Of a stretch of DNA of 64,000 bases, positions 51,665 to 63,474 are shown one piece after another; the stretch's first letter is position 1; every line of letters begins with the position of its first letter. Position numbers and translations under genes: made by a program. Source of the stretch: an uncultured Ruminococcus sp. (GTDB lineage Bacteria > Bacillota > Clostridia > Oscillospirales > Ruminococcaceae); assembly GCA_902788785.1 (NCBI GenBank), contig CADALT010000003.1, positions 49,748 through 113,747 on the forward strand. The letters run 5' to 3'. The notes below the pieces were generated by a model. That model made no database searches, was not told where the DNA came from, and saw only the letters and a program-made list of their open reading frames with translations.

Positions 51665-52624
51665 TTATTTAAAAAGCTTATCCCTGAACCACACGTTTTT
51701 GACCTCAAAACTTCTTCCGTCCAGATAGGCAAGTATGCCTGCATCGGTGGTGAAGCGGAATTTCAGCTTGTATGCGCACAGCGCCTGAGTTTTTACGCTG
51801 AAACTGCGGTTGACACGGTTTATGCCGTATTTTCCGTCGCCCAGCAGGGGATAGCCCTCGTGCGCCAGGTGCGCCCTTATCTGATGGGTGCGTCCTGTGA
51901 CCAGATCGACTTCCACCAGCGCCAGACCATTCTGCTTGTCCTCAGAAAGCACCTTGTAGCGTGTTATCATGGTCTTGCTGCCGGGGAAAGGCTTGTCCTC
52001 GACCATGACCACCTTTGTCTTCTCATTGCGCTGATGGTAGGCTTTCAGCTCGGCGGACTTCTGCTTCGGTATACCCACAGTCACGCAGAGATAGGTCTTC
52101 TCCAGTTCTCTGTCTTTGACTTTCTGATTGAGTATGCGCAGGCTCTCGGCGTTCTTTGCGCAGATAACGATACCCGAGGTATTGCGGTCTATGCGGTTGC
52201 ACAGGGACGGTGTGAAGCTCAGCTCGCTGTCTGGGTCGTATTCGCCCTTGTCGTATAAGTAGTGCAGTATGCGGTCGATAAGCGTGTCCGCCGAACCGCT
52301 TTCGTCCTCGTGTACGACCAGTCCGCAGGGCTTATTGAGCAGCATTATGTTCTCATCTTCAAAGACTATATCCAGCTTTGCAGGTGCATTGCAGAACTTC
52401 GGCTTGCCCGTATTTTCAGGAAAAAACTCGTCATTGATGTACAGCTGTACCTTGTCGCCCTCACTGAGGCGTGAGCTTATCTCACAGCGTTTGCCGTTGA
52501 GTTTTATGCGCTTTAGCCTTATGTACTTGTAAAGCAGGTTCTTTGGGAGCGCAGGCACAGCCTTCGTCAGGAATTTGTCCATGCGCTGGTCTGCATCGTT
52601 CTTATTTATGGTAAATTCTTTCAT
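51665..52624 (-). CDS. rluD: RluD-type large-subunit rRNA pseudouridine synthase
   Basis: A 319-residue enzyme. S4 RNA-binding domain at 1-75 (RMDKFL, YKYIRLKRIKLNG), then the RluA-type catalytic domain with CNRIDRNTSGIVICAKN (catalytic Asp near 140), and GRTHQIRAHLAHEGYPLLGDGKYG near 245. Which site of 23S rRNA it modifies (RluC/RluD) cannot be told. Single gene with promoter and terminator. Start after GAGAGGAACACT. Confidence 0.9.
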   Translation of the reverse strand: MKEFTINKNDADQRMDKFLTKAVPALPKNLLYKYIRLKRIKLNGKRCEISSRLSEGDKVQLYINDEFFPENTGKPKFCNAPAKLDIVFEDENIMLLNKPCGLVVHEDESGSADTLIDRILHYLYDKGEYDPDSELSFTPSLCNRIDRNTSGIVICAKNAESLRILNQKVKDRELEKTYLCVTVGIPKQKSAELKAYHQRNEKTKVVMVEDKPFPGSKTMITRYKVLSEDKQNGLALVEVDLVTGRTHQIRAHLAHEGYPLLGDGKYGINRVNRSFSVKTQALCAYKLKFRFTTDAGILAYLDGRSFEVKNVWFRDKLFK

Positions 52625-52667
52625 AGTGTTCCTCTCTGTGGTGTAACTATCATGATGCTTGAAATAT

Positions 52668-52696
52668 ATTATACCATTATCTTGTCAACATTGCAA
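52668..52696 (-). promoter_or_regulatory. Promoter of the pseudouridine synthase gene
   Basis: Minus strand TTGCAA (52696-52691), 17-bp spacer, TGG-TATAAT (-10 at 52673-52668). Confidence 0.75.
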
Positions 52697-52822
52697 GGGG
52701 GATAAAATGCCGGTGGTCGGCTCTTGATATTTTTGTAAAAATATGCGGCGCTCCACTGTTCATAATATGAGATAAGGAAACATTTGCTATCCTCTGAAAG
52801 CCCTTAATTTACGAAAATTCTC

Positions 52823-52851
52823 TTGACATTATATAAATATTGTAGTATAAT
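52823..52851 (+). promoter_or_regulatory. uvrB promoter
   Basis: Perfect consensus TTGACA (52823-52828), 17-bp spacer, TATAAT (52846-52851). The 138-base leader that follows has a hairpin GGGCAA/TTGCCC (52872-52904) and another GCAGG/CCTGC (52969-52983) touching the ribosome site. The stretch 52697-52822 shows no feature. Confidence 0.92.
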
Positions 52852-52855
52852 ATTA

Positions 52856-52867
52856 GAACAATTGTTT
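52856..52867. promoter_or_regulatory. Candidate LexA (SOS) box
   Basis: GAAC-AATT-GTTT, one base off the Firmicute LexA core GAAC-N4-GTTC, at the transcription start of uvrB, a standard SOS gene. Confidence 0.7.
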
Positions 52868-52996
52868 GAATGGGCAATGCTGTACTTAGTGTGCGGTGTT
52901 GCCCTAAAGTTAATGACATTGTTTTTTTGCTCATGGTGTGAGTGAGGGATATAATGTTTATTATAGATGCAGGTCATGCCTGCGGAAGGAGATATG

Positions 52997-54966
<1,970 letters not shown>

Positions 54967-54967
<1 letters not shown>

Positions 54968-56820
54968 TGAGCGAAAAAAAGAAAAGTTTTTCTGCCGCCT
55001 ATATGATTCTGGCAGGTATTATATTGGTACAGCTGCTGTATTCGACTTTTATGTTCGTTTACAAAAAGAATGGAACTCATTCTGATGAGATCTGGAGCTA
55101 CGGCTTGGCTAACAGCTATTACAAACCTTTCGTGTACCTGCCCGATGGGATCTATCAGGACGAATACAGAGGCGGCTATGAGGGTTCGGATATTACGGGC
55201 AAGTGGATAGACGGCAAGGTCATGAACGACTATGTCACTGTTCAGAAGGGCGAACGCTTTACCTATGATTCGGTATATCATAATCAGGTGCTGGATCACC
55301 ATCCTCCGCTTTATTATTCCATATTGCACACTATCTGCTCGTTTTTCCCTGACAGATTTTCACTATGGTATGCTTATGCGATAAATATCGTCAGCATGGT
55401 ATTCATACAGATATTCTTATTCAAGATCATGAAAATGCTAAGCGGCAGTGATAAGACTGCGTTTATATGCTGTCTTCTCTACGGCGGAGGTGTGGGAGCG
55501 CTTTCCACCATGATGTTTTTGAGACAGTACGGCTTTATGACCATGCTTATAACCATGATATGGTATTGGAATTTAAAGATGTACCGCAGCTATGATAAGG
55601 AAAAAGGCTTCGATCTTAGGCATAACGTGCCATATATATCGGTGCTGTCATTCCTGCTTTTCTTTACAAATTATACGACCTGTATGGTGGTCGGGATATT
55701 TACGGCTTGTATGTGCTTGTATATGCTTATCCGCAAGAGGATAAAGCAGATTTTCATCTACGGCATTTCAATGGTGGCTGCCCTTGGTGCGTTCATTGCG
55801 GCTTATCCGTATGCGTTCATGCACGTCGGACTTTACAGCGATGCAAATAATAACACGTCTTATAAATGGGGATATATCCAAAGACTTAAATATTTACTTG
55901 ATCTCCTGCTGGGAGATTCCATAGGCATACACTTTTCTATTTTCAATATGGGCAACAGTATATATGTATTCACGGCGCTGGTATTCATTATAGCATTGGC
56001 TGTACCGCTGTGTTTTCTGTTCCGCAAAGAGAAGTGGTTCATAAGCTTTAAGGATAAGGTCATAACTAGGATAAAGGGTATTCCCGAGTGGATAAAGAGC
56101 TTCGATATCTTTTTGCTGATATTGTTGATACCCAATGCCGTATACGTCTTTGCTCTGCCCGAGATGAGTGATATAATCGTGATGGGTCCGGCTGTGGCAA
56201 GATATATATTTATAGTTTATCCTTTCATATGTCTGATAGCTGTGTATATCGTTCATAAGCTTGTGGGAGCATTCACTCAGAAATATATGACGCAGGTTAT
56301 GGCAGTGATGGCTGCTGCACTTCTTGTATATGTGAATATGAGTTCGACTTGCCCTTTTATCAATACGCAGATGAAAGGTTACAGAGATCCTTCAACAGCA
56401 GCAACAGGGAAAAATGTGCTGTTGTTTGCCAGCGAATCAAATCATATGGTATGGCTTACACAGTGCTTTCCTGCATATCTTCGCAATGCAGAGAGTGTAT
56501 TTATTACGTATACAAGAGCCGATCTGAGCTCTATGAGCAGTCTTGGCGAAAAAGATCCTGATCTTATTATAGTTCCTTTGAATGCATTCGAGCCTGAAGG
56601 CACATGGTATAACAGGGTAAGGGATCTGGATGCCGAGTATTTTGATGAGCTGAAAAAAAGAAGAGGAAACACTGTCAGTGAGATCGTTGGCGACATTGGC
56701 AGAGAGAATAAAACTGCTTATATTGACAGCTTTGTTGACAGCCTGAATGAGAATGCTGAGGTGTCATTCAGTGCGATAATACAGGGTGATTGTTATGTAT
56801 TTATTCAGTTGAATAGCTAA
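54967..56820 (+). CDS. Multi-spanning GT-C-like membrane protein between uvrB and uvrA
   Basis: A 617-residue protein with about eleven helices. The first loop carries acidic [16 protein letters not shown] (near 35) and [14 protein letters not shown] (near 102), as in GT39/PMT-like GT-C glycosyltransferases that use lipid-linked sugars. The C-terminal 130 residues are extracellular. Donor and acceptor are unknown. It starts inside the uvrB stop (TAATG), so is translated from the repair operon, and uvrA follows 18 bases after it. Its sequence is AT-richer than uvrB and uvrA, suggesting later insertion. Confidence 0.7.
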
Positions 56821-56838
56821 ACTTTTGGAGATGAAAAT

Positions 56839-59661
56839 ATGCCTATCAATGAAATAGTGATAAAAGGTGCGAAGGAGCACAATCTTAAAAATATAGATAT
56901 AACCATCCCCAGGGACAAGCTGGTGGTCATGACGGGACTTTCGGGTTCGGGCAAGAGTTCGCTGGCTTTTGATACTATCTATGCGGACGGTCAGCGCAGG
57001 TATGTGGAGTCGCTGTCGTCCTATGCGAGAATGTTCCTGGGTCAGATGGATAAGCCTGATGTGGAAAGCATAGACGGGCTTAGTCCTGCCATATCTATCG
57101 ACCAGAAGACCACCTCAAAGAATCCACGTTCGACGGTGGGTACAGTCACTGAGGTCTACGACTATCTGCGACTTTTGTATGCACGCATCGGCATACCTCA
57201 CTGCCCTGTTTGCGGCAGGGAGATAAGGCAGCAGACCGTTGATCAGATAGTTGACCAGCTCATGGCGCTGGGCGAGGGTACAAGATTGCAGCTGTTAGCG
57301 CCTGTGGTGCGTGGCCGCAAGGGTACTCACGTTAAAGAGCTTGAACAGGCTAAGCGTTCGGGCTATGTGCGTGTGCGTGTAGACGGCATAGTATACGATC
57401 TTTCCGAGGAGATAAACCTTGAGAAAAACAAAAAACATTCCATCGAGATAGTGGTGGACAGGATAGTTATAAAGGATAGCATGAAGTCAAGGCTGACCGA
57501 CAGTATCGAGACTGTATCATCGCTTACGGGCGGACTGGTGATAGCCGATGTTATCGACGGTGAGGAGCTGACTTTCTCACAGAGCTATGCCTGCCCCGAG
57601 CATGGTGTGTCCATAGGCGAGCTTGCTCCAAGGATGTTCTCGTTCAATAATCCATTCGGTGCTTGCGAGAAGTGTACGGGTCTGGGCGTTTTCCGGAAGA
57701 TCGACCCCGACCTTATAGTGCCTAATAAGGAGCTTTCCATCGAGCAGGGCGCAATAAAGGCAAGCGGTTGGAACTCGCTGGATGAAAGCTCGGTGGCTAT
57801 GATGTATTTCAAAGCCATTTCCGAACAGTACGATGTTCCGCTGGATAAGCCTGTAAAGGATATCCCGAAGGATAAGCTTGACCTGTTTCTTTACGGTACG
57901 AATAATGAAAAGCTTCACCTGAGCCGTGGAAGCAAGTTCTATAAAGCTGAGTACGATGCGGCTTTCGAGGGTATAATACCTAATCTTGAAAGGCGCTACA
58001 AGGAGTCCAACAGCGACTGGTCAAAGGCTGATATCGAGGCGAGTATGTCGGAGGAAGCCTGCCCTGCCTGCAAAGGCAAAAGGCTTAAAGCCGAGAGCCT
58101 GAGCGTTACCGTGGGCGGCAAGAATATTGCAGAGCTTTGTGATATGTCTGTGTCTGCGGCGCTGGAATTTTTGAAAAAGCTGGAACTCACCGAGCGTGAG
58201 AAGATCATAGGCGAAAGGATAATCAAGGAGATCAAGGACAGGCTGGGCTTTCTAAAAAGTGTGGGACTTGAATACCTGACGCTGTCTCGTTCAGCAGGTA
58301 CGCTTTCGGGCGGTGAGAGCCAGAGGATAAGGCTTGCTACACAGATAGGCTCTTCACTGGTGGGCGTGCTTTATATACTGGATGAGCCGTCCATCGGACT
58401 GCATCAGCGTGATAACGAAAAGCTTATAGCTACCCTCAAAAGACTGCGTGACCTGGGCAATACCCTTATCGTGGTAGAGCATGATGAGGATACCATGTAC
58501 GCAGCGGACTATATCGTGGATATAGGTCCGGGAGCAGGCATACACGGCGGCGAAGTCGTTGCTGCGGGAACTGTGGACGATATCAAGGCTGAGCCTAAGT
58601 CAATAACGGGTCAGTACCTCAGCGGTGCACGCAAGATACCCGTGCCCACCGAAAGGCGCAAGGGCAGCGGCAAATTCCTGACTGTCAAGGGCGCAGACCA
58701 GAACAACCTGAAAAATATCGATGTTAAGATACCGCTGGGCACATTCACCTGTGTTACGGGCGTATCGGGCAGCGGAAAGTCATCGCTGGTCAACGAGATA
58801 ATCTATAAGCATCTGGCAGGCAAACTCAACCGTGCAAAGATCAGGGCAGGCTCTTTCAAGGAGATGAAAGGCATATCTGCGCTGGATAAGGTCATAAACA
58901 TCGACCAGTCGCCCATAGGCAGGACCCCACGTTCAAACCCTGCGACCTATACAGGCGTGTTCACCGATATACGTGAGCTTTTTGCCCAGACGCAGGATGC
59001 TAAGATGAAGGGCTACAACTCGGGAAGATTTTCCTTCAATGTAAAGGGCGGACGCTGTGAAGCCTGTGAGGGCGACGGCATATTGAAGATAGAGATGCAC
59101 TTTTTGCCCGATGTGTATGTACCCTGCGAAGTATGCGGCGGTATGAGGTATAACCGTGAAACGCTGGAGGTCAGGTACAAGGGCAAGAATATCTATGATG
59201 TGCTGGAGATGACCGTTGAGGAGGGCGTTGAGTTCTTTGCGAATATGCCTAAGATACAGCGCAAGCTCCAGACCCTTTACGAGGTAGGTCTTGGCTATGT
59301 GAAGATAGGTCAGCCTGCCACGACTCTGTCGGGCGGTGAAGCGCAGCGTGTCAAGCTGGCGACCGAGCTTTCAAAGCGTGCTACGGGCAAGACCATATAT
59401 ATCCTTGATGAGCCCACCACAGGTCTGCATACGGCAGATGTCCACAAGCTCATAGAAGTATTGCAGAGGCTGGCTGACGGCGGCAATACTGTGCTTGTCA
59501 TCGAACACAATCTCGATGTTATAAAGACCGCTGACCACATCATTGACCTGGGACCCGAGGGCGGTGACAAGGGTGGCACCATCGTCGTTACAGGCACTCC
59601 AGAGGAAGTCGCAGCCTGCAAGGAAAGCTACACGGGTCAGTATTTGAAGAAACTGTTGTAA
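56839..59661 (+). CDS. uvrA: Excinuclease ABC subunit A
   Basis: A 940-residue ATPase that recognises DNA damage. First Walker [10 protein letters not shown] (near 32), zinc module CPVCGREI (near 118), and CEKCTGLG with CPACKGK (near 400). First signature [11 protein letters not shown] (near 490), second Walker [10 protein letters not shown] (near 640), zinc finger CEACEGDG...CEVCGG (near 740), second signature [11 protein letters not shown] (near 832), Walker [12 protein letters not shown]. Full length. Ribosome site TTTTGGAGATG. Likely LexA-controlled with uvrB. Confidence 0.97.
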   Translation: MPINEIVIKGAKEHNLKNIDITIPRDKLVVMTGLSGSGKSSLAFDTIYADGQRRYVESLSSYARMFLGQMDKPDVESIDGLSPAISIDQKTTSKNPRSTVGTVTEVYDYLRLLYARIGIPHCPVCGREIRQQTVDQIVDQLMALGEGTRLQLLAPVVRGRKGTHVKELEQAKRSGYVRVRVDGIVYDLSEEINLEKNKKHSIEIVVDRIVIKDSMKSRLTDSIETVSSLTGGLVIADVIDGEELTFSQSYACPEHGVSIGELAPRMFSFNNPFGACEKCTGLGVFRKIDPDLIVPNKELSIEQGAIKASGWNSLDESSVAMMYFKAISEQYDVPLDKPVKDIPKDKLDLFLYGTNNEKLHLSRGSKFYKAEYDAAFEGIIPNLERRYKESNSDWSKADIEASMSEEACPACKGKRLKAESLSVTVGGKNIAELCDMSVSAALEFLKKLELTEREKIIGERIIKEIKDRLGFLKSVGLEYLTLSRSAGTLSGGESQRIRLATQIGSSLVGVLYILDEPSIGLHQRDNEKLIATLKRLRDLGNTLIVVEHDEDTMYAADYIVDIGPGAGIHGGEVVAAGTVDDIKAEPKSITGQYLSGARKIPVPTERRKGSGKFLTVKGADQNNLKNIDVKIPLGTFTCVTGVSGSGKSSLVNEIIYKHLAGKLNRAKIRAGSFKEMKGISALDKVINIDQSPIGRTPRSNPATYTGVFTDIRELFAQTQDAKMKGYNSGRFSFNVKGGRCEACEGDGILKIEMHFLPDVYVPCEVCGGMRYNRETLEVRYKGKNIYDVLEMTVEEGVEFFANMPKIQRKLQTLYEVGLGYVKIGQPATTLSGGEAQRVKLATELSKRATGKTIYILDEPTTGLHTADVHKLIEVLQRLADGGNTVLVIEHNLDVIKTADHIIDLGPEGGDKGGTIVVTGTPEEVAACKESYTGQYLKKLL

Positions 59662-59683
59662 GATGCCATTAAGGGGCAATAAC

Positions 59684-60526
59684 ATGACAAGAGAAGAATT
59701 TATAGAAAAAGCAAAACAGAAATACGAAGTCAAGATATATGAGAGCGATGAGAGCGACCGTGAAAGGTTCGTAAAATATGTTGAAAAAGACTCTGTGATA
59801 ACCGATGTGGAAAAGTTTGAAAGTGTGATGCGATTTCTTGATGAGTTTTCAAATATCCGTCTTGTCAAGATCGACGGGTCGGAACGGGAAAACAGAGGTA
59901 TAGGTCTGAGCGTCTGGGAGAGAGCTTACTGGCAGAACAGCTGGGAGGACAAAGAAAAAGCAGTCATCAAGGTGGCAAATATGTGGAACGCCTCTTGTGA
60001 CAAGATAAACTTCTTTATGTCGGGCGAAGGATGCTTTTATGACAGAGGCCGTAATTTCATAACGGACAATGTCGATGAGTTTCTTGAGTTTTTCCTCAAT
60101 GTCCCCTGCAGAGATCACGAGCAGCCATCCGGATATACTTATCAGCTTTTGCACGATGCAGGCTGGTACGAGGGCAGGGAAGAAGATATGACCGAGTTGA
60201 TCGACAAATGCAAAGAAGAGGGCTATGCGCTGACCGATATACAAAAGTCCATAATATCCGAGTTTAGCGGACTGGTTATTGAAAATCCAAGAATAAAACA
60301 GACTTACCATAACCGTGTGCGTTTGAGGTCAGCCGATGACAGACTGAGACATCATGTATTTAATAATGACAGATTTATACCTGATGGTGTTGATGTCATC
60401 GAGATCGGACATTATCAAGATAACGTGGAGCTGTATCTTTCCAAAGATGGCAGAATATTCAACCATATGGGTTTCCCCGTCGGAATTGACTTCATGGAGG
60501 GGCTGCATATACTTCTTAATAAATAA
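59684..60526 (+). CDS. SUKH-3 domain immunity-type protein
   Basis: A 280-residue soluble protein. The C-terminal half (about 135-275) shows the SUKH-3 motif: HDAGWYEGREEDMTELIDKCKEEGY, then IISEFSGL and the DGVDVIEIGHYQDNVELYLSKDGRIF stretch. The N-terminal 130 residues are not recognised. SUKH proteins usually neutralise polymorphic nuclease or deaminase toxins. No toxin gene is adjacent, so it may be an orphan antidote. It starts 22 bases after uvrA behind AAGGGG. AT-richer than its upstream neighbour. Confidence 0.75.
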   Translation: MTREEFIEKAKQKYEVKIYESDESDRERFVKYVEKDSVITDVEKFESVMRFLDEFSNIRLVKIDGSERENRGIGLSVWERAYWQNSWEDKEKAVIKVANMWNASCDKINFFMSGEGCFYDRGRNFITDNVDEFLEFFLNVPCRDHEQPSGYTYQLLHDAGWYEGREEDMTELIDKCKEEGYALTDIQKSIISEFSGLVIENPRIKQTYHNRVRLRSADDRLRHHVFNNDRFIPDGVDVIEIGHYQDNVELYLSKDGRIFNHMGFPVGIDFMEGLHILLNK

Positions 60527-60540
60527 CTATATTTAACGAC

Positions 60541-60580
60541 AAAAAAGGTGTCCCTGCTGTAAGCGTAAGGACACCTTTTT
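60541..60580. terminator. Bidirectional terminator, SUKH-3 / DUF1349
   Basis: AAAAAAGGTGTCC (60541-60553) pairs with GGACACCTTTTT (60569-60580). Confidence 0.9.
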
Positions 60581-60592
60581 GTATTTGCTGTA

Positions 60593-61192
60593 TCAATCGG
60601 GCTGCTGACCGTCGTGGGCTTTCCAGACACATTCTGTCAGCGCCATATGGGTGAATACCGCCGTGAAGCTTGACTCCTCGGGGCTGCACGCATAAATGCC
60701 GAAACGTATCTTGCCTGCGCCCTCGTGCATATGGCAGATGCGCATCTGCGAGAACTCTTTGCCGTCTGCCGAGCATTCGATGCAGTAATCGTCCTCACGT
60801 CTGCTGAACCTGTACCACATGGTCTTTACGTCCGCAGGTATGGCTGTAGTCGCCCAGTCGGAGTAGCCGTGGTTCGTCACCACCGAACCCAGATGCCCGA
60901 ATTTCTCGTTCTCGTATTCCACCGAGGCTTTAAGCCAGTTCTCGCTGTCCAGATACATCACTATACCGCATTGGTCGAAACGATGAGCGCTATTTGAAAA
61001 ATCCGTCTTCACGACAAAGGAGAAATACTTTTTCTCAGTCTCGGCTTGCAGCACAGGTGCATTGTCGTTGCGGAAATGGTAGTAAGTTCTCTGCCAGAGG
61101 TCGGTGTGCGGCAGGGTAGTTATCTCCACCCTGTCGGGCTCTATGCGGAAGTTTTCGGGCTGTCTTGTCCAGCTGAGTGTTTCTGTGAACAT
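60593..61192 (-). CDS. DUF1349 concanavalin A-like protein
   Basis: A 199-residue beta-sandwich protein: DLWQRTYYHFRNDNAPVL near 31, DQCGIVMYLDSENWLKASVEYEN near 74, and YRFSRREDDYCIECSADGKEF near 125. DUF1349 resembles the C-terminal module of GH43 xylosidases and may bind carbohydrate, but it lacks a catalytic domain and a signal peptide. Start after GGAGGAAAAGCC. Confidence 0.85.
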   Translation of the reverse strand: MFTETLSWTRQPENFRIEPDRVEITTLPHTDLWQRTYYHFRNDNAPVLQAETEKKYFSFVVKTDFSNSAHRFDQCGIVMYLDSENWLKASVEYENEKFGHLGSVVTNHGYSDWATTAIPADVKTMWYRFSRREDDYCIECSADGKEFSQMRICHMHEGAGKIRFGIYACSPEESSFTAVFTHMALTECVWKAHDGQQPD

Positions 61193-61248
61193 GGCTTTTC
61201 CTCCTTTGATGTATTGATTGTCGGCTGCGAATGTGTTGTTGAGAAAGA

Positions 61249-61740
61249 TCAGAATAAATTAGCTGTATCTAATACCCATGGAAAATGATGGATCAATATC
61301 TCCATCTGAACAACAGGCTCGGGAAAATCTTTAGCCTTTAAGCCGATAGTATTTGTAAATCCCACGGAAAAGTTATCTGTTAACGAAAAGAATTTCTCCT
61401 CATCCAAGGATTGTGAAGTGCTGCCCTTGCTGTCGGTCTTAAGCGTCCAACAGTCCGTATCGGAAATAAGCTGACCGCATATATGATACCATCCGCCGTA
61501 ATGTACCGCTTTTCCGTTATCTTCGGAACACCAAGCTATGATCTCGGCAGGCTTTAAAACATCGATCCCAAGTTTCTGAAAGAACTCCATGATCTCACGG
61601 TCTAATTTTTTTGCACCTGCTACGAAATTTTGGCAGCCTTCACACGAACAATCATCGGTAATGATCCTTGATGATCTATAGAAAGTCCTTGTTTTTTCAA
61701 TATCTGCATCAATGACAGTATTTCCAAATCTAAAAATCAT
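61249..61740 (-). CDS. Unknown 163-residue protein with a Cys cluster
   Basis: I do not recognise a family. Visible are a DDCSCEGCQNFVAGAKKLD cluster near residues 29-47 that may bind metal, HYGGWYHICG near 80 and an all-soluble composition. The gene is AT-rich, with no clear Shine-Dalgarno or promoter, next to SUKH-3 and TPR genes, so an immunity role is possible but unsupported. It ends 56 bases before the DUF1349 start codon region. Confidence 0.6.
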   Translation of the reverse strand: MIFRFGNTVIDADIEKTRTFYRSSRIITDDCSCEGCQNFVAGAKKLDREIMEFFQKLGIDVLKPAEIIAWCSEDNGKAVHYGGWYHICGQLISDTDCWTLKTDSKGSTSQSLDEEKFFSLTDNFSVGFTNTIGLKAKDFPEPVVQMEILIHHFPWVLDTANLF

Positions 61741-61819
61741 AATATCACCGTAATATCCGAATTATTTCAGCCGGCACTGAATGTAGAGACCCCGGTATCG
61801 TTTACTGCGAGAAGGGGTA

Positions 61820-62161
61820 CTATTCCCACTTGCTCCAAATCTCGGGGCAGTAGCCCACGGTAGCCTGTCTGCCGTTGCGGACGATGGGTGCAGCCAGCAG
61901 GGAAGGCTCCTCCAGCAGCTTTTCCTTTTTCTCCTCATCGCTGCCGAGATACTTTATAAGGTCGGCTGTGCTGCCATTTGCCTTGGGGTCGATGAGCTTT
62001 TCGAGGCTGCCCACAGCTCTCAGCACCGAGTCCAGCTCGCCCTTGCTCAGTCCCTTTGTGTTCAGATCGACCGATTGGAACTTGATACCCCTCTCCTTGA
62101 ACCAGCGCTCCGCCTTTTTTGTATCGAATGATTTGCTCTTTCCAAATATCTGTATGTTCAT
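61820..62161 (-). CDS. ArsC/Spx-like thioredoxin-fold protein without active-site cysteine
   Basis: A 113-residue protein of the ArsC family: FDTKKAERWFKERGIKFQSVDL, then VLRAVGSLEKLIDP and EPSLLAAPIVRNGRQATVGY, the usual conserved end. The place of the catalytic Cys reads FGKSKSFDTKK, without Cys, so arsenate reduction is unlikely. It may act as an adaptor like Spx. Its start overlaps the response regulator stop by four bases. Confidence 0.8.
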   Translation of the reverse strand: MNIQIFGKSKSFDTKKAERWFKERGIKFQSVDLNTKGLSKGELDSVLRAVGSLEKLIDPKANGSTADLIKYLGSDEEKKEKLLEEPSLLAAPIVRNGRQATVGYCPEIWSKWE

Positions 62162-62784
62162 TTTTTCACCTCAGTATAATAGTAGACCGCCAGCTGGGTT
62201 CTGTCACGCAGACCGAGCTTGTCGAGCAGGGTGCTGATGTAGTTTCGTACTGTGCCCTCGCCCAAAAACAGTTCGGCGGCTATCTCTTTGTTGCTCATGC
62301 CCGAAGCCACAGCCTCCATGATATCACGTTCCTTTTCGCTGATTCCGTGGGCTTCGTAATCAAATTCGCTGCTCTTTTTCATAAGCTCGGGCAGACGGCT
62401 CACTATCTTGTCCCCGAAAACGCTCTGACCGCCTGCGACAGCTTCCAGCGCAGGGGCGATGCCCTCGAAATCCTGTTTGAGCATATAGCCCTTAGCGCCC
62501 ATTTTCAGAGCTTTGACTATGTACTCGTCATCATTGAAGGTCGTAAGATACAATAGCTTTGCATCACTGAATTCCGAGAGTATCTTCTCGCCTGCTTCAA
62601 GTCCCGTCATGCCCTCCATGCGTATATCCATCAGCATTACATCGGGGCGCAGACTGCTGTATAGCGCTATAGCCTCCTCGCCGCTTGAAGCCATAGCTTC
62701 GACGGTTATCCTGCCCGTATTTTCAAGAATTGTCTTCAGCGACAGCGCCACCAGCTTGTCGTCATCAGTCACGATTATCCTCAT
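62158..62784 (-). CDS. LuxR/NarL-type response regulator
   Basis: A 208-residue regulator: receiver (1-120) with acidic pair DDD at 8-10, phospho-Asp in LMDIRMEGM (near 53), and a LuxR HTH (145-205; SEKERDIMEAVASGMSNKEIAAELFLGEGTVRNYISTLLDKL). ATG 62784 follows AAGGAG by six bases. It resembles DesR-like partners of HisKA_3 kinases; the lone kinase at 48528-49601 is a candidate. It is in an operon with GNAT upstream and the ArsC-like gene downstream. Confidence 0.88.
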   Translation of the reverse strand: MRIIVTDDDKLVALSLKTILENTGRITVEAMASSGEEAIALYSSLRPDVMLMDIRMEGMTGLEAGEKILSEFSDAKLLYLTTFNDDEYIVKALKMGAKGYMLKQDFEGIAPALEAVAGGQSVFGDKIVSRLPELMKKSSEFDYEAHGISEKERDIMEAVASGMSNKEIAAELFLGEGTVRNYISTLLDKLGLRDRTQLAVYYYTEVKK

Positions 62785-62794
62785 ATAGTGCTCC

Positions 62795-63274
62795 TTATGT
62801 CGAAAATATATACCCGAACATTTCGTTGTCCTGTGCTGTCTCGAGATCACCGTTCGTGTATTCTGTTATGACTCTGCGCCAGAAAGCAGCGGCGGGTTCA
62901 TTATTGTGCATATGGCAGACTTCCCATTTGCCTTTGTGCCTTGTGAAAAGCTCCTTCGCAACATATTCGCCCACGCCGTTTCTACGGTACTTAATCATCA
63001 CAAAAAACTCACCGATGCTGTGTGTGACCTCGTTTTCTATGAAGCGGCAGTGCGGGCATATCAGTGCAAACCCTGCGATCTTTCCATCGACCCTTATCAG
63101 GTACGGATACCGCCCGTCTTCATTCCAGTAATCGTCGATGTGTGCATAGCCGTAATATCCGTATTCGCTTATGTCCGCATCATCATACTGCGTGAATTCG
63201 TAGTTGTAAAGCTCCATTAGTCGCACGAGCAGGGGCTTATCCACTTCTTTTAAAAGTTCAAGTTTTATATCCAT
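62795..63274 (-). CDS. GNAT-family N-acetyltransferase
   Basis: A 159-residue acetyltransferase: strand and loop DGKIAGFALICPH near 62, HSIGEFFVMIKYRRNGVGEYVAKELF near 85 with the acetyl-CoA loop RRNGVG, and NNEPAAAFWRRVI near 125. Substrate unknown. ATG 63274 follows AGGAG by seven bases; a longer frame would cross the promoter. It is first in the GNAT-regulator-ArsC-like operon. Confidence 0.85.
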   Translation of the reverse strand: MDIKLELLKEVDKPLLVRLMELYNYEFTQYDDADISEYGYYGYAHIDDYWNEDGRYPYLIRVDGKIAGFALICPHCRFIENEVTHSIGEFFVMIKYRRNGVGEYVAKELFTRHKGKWEVCHMHNNEPAAAFWRRVITEYTNGDLETAQDNEMFGYIFST

Positions 63275-63304
63275 AGTGTTTCTCCTGAATTTATTACTGA
63301 TACT

Positions 63305-63333
63305 ATTATACCATATCGCAGTATAAATGTAAA
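63305..63333 (-). promoter_or_regulatory. Promoter of the GNAT-regulator-ArsC-like operon
   Basis: Minus strand TTTACA (63333-63328), 17-bp spacer, TGG-TATAAT (-10 at 63310-63305). Confidence 0.8.
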
Positions 63334-63346
63334 CCGCTGTGCAAAC

Positions 63347-63375
63347 AAAAACGGGAGATGTTTTGTCATCTCCCG
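63347..63375 (-). terminator. Terminator upstream of the GNAT promoter
   Basis: CGGGAGATG (63352-63360) pairs with CATCTCCCG (63367-63375), followed on the minus strand by TTTTTG. It ends the TPR-gene transcript. Confidence 0.8.
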
Positions 63376-63408
63376 AATGCTTTAAAAATATACCCATATA
63401 GAAGTTTG

Positions 63409-63438
63409 GCCCCTTAGTGTTTCATAACACTAAGGGGC
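63409..63438. repeat. Perfect 13-bp hairpin after the TPR gene
   Basis: GCCCCTTAGTGTT (63409-63421) and AACACTAAGGGGC (63426-63438) around TCAT. There is no T run on either strand, so it is not a standard terminator. Confidence 0.75.
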
Positions 63439-63474
63439 ATTGTGCTTTTGGCTGCTAAGCTAGATCAGGATTTA

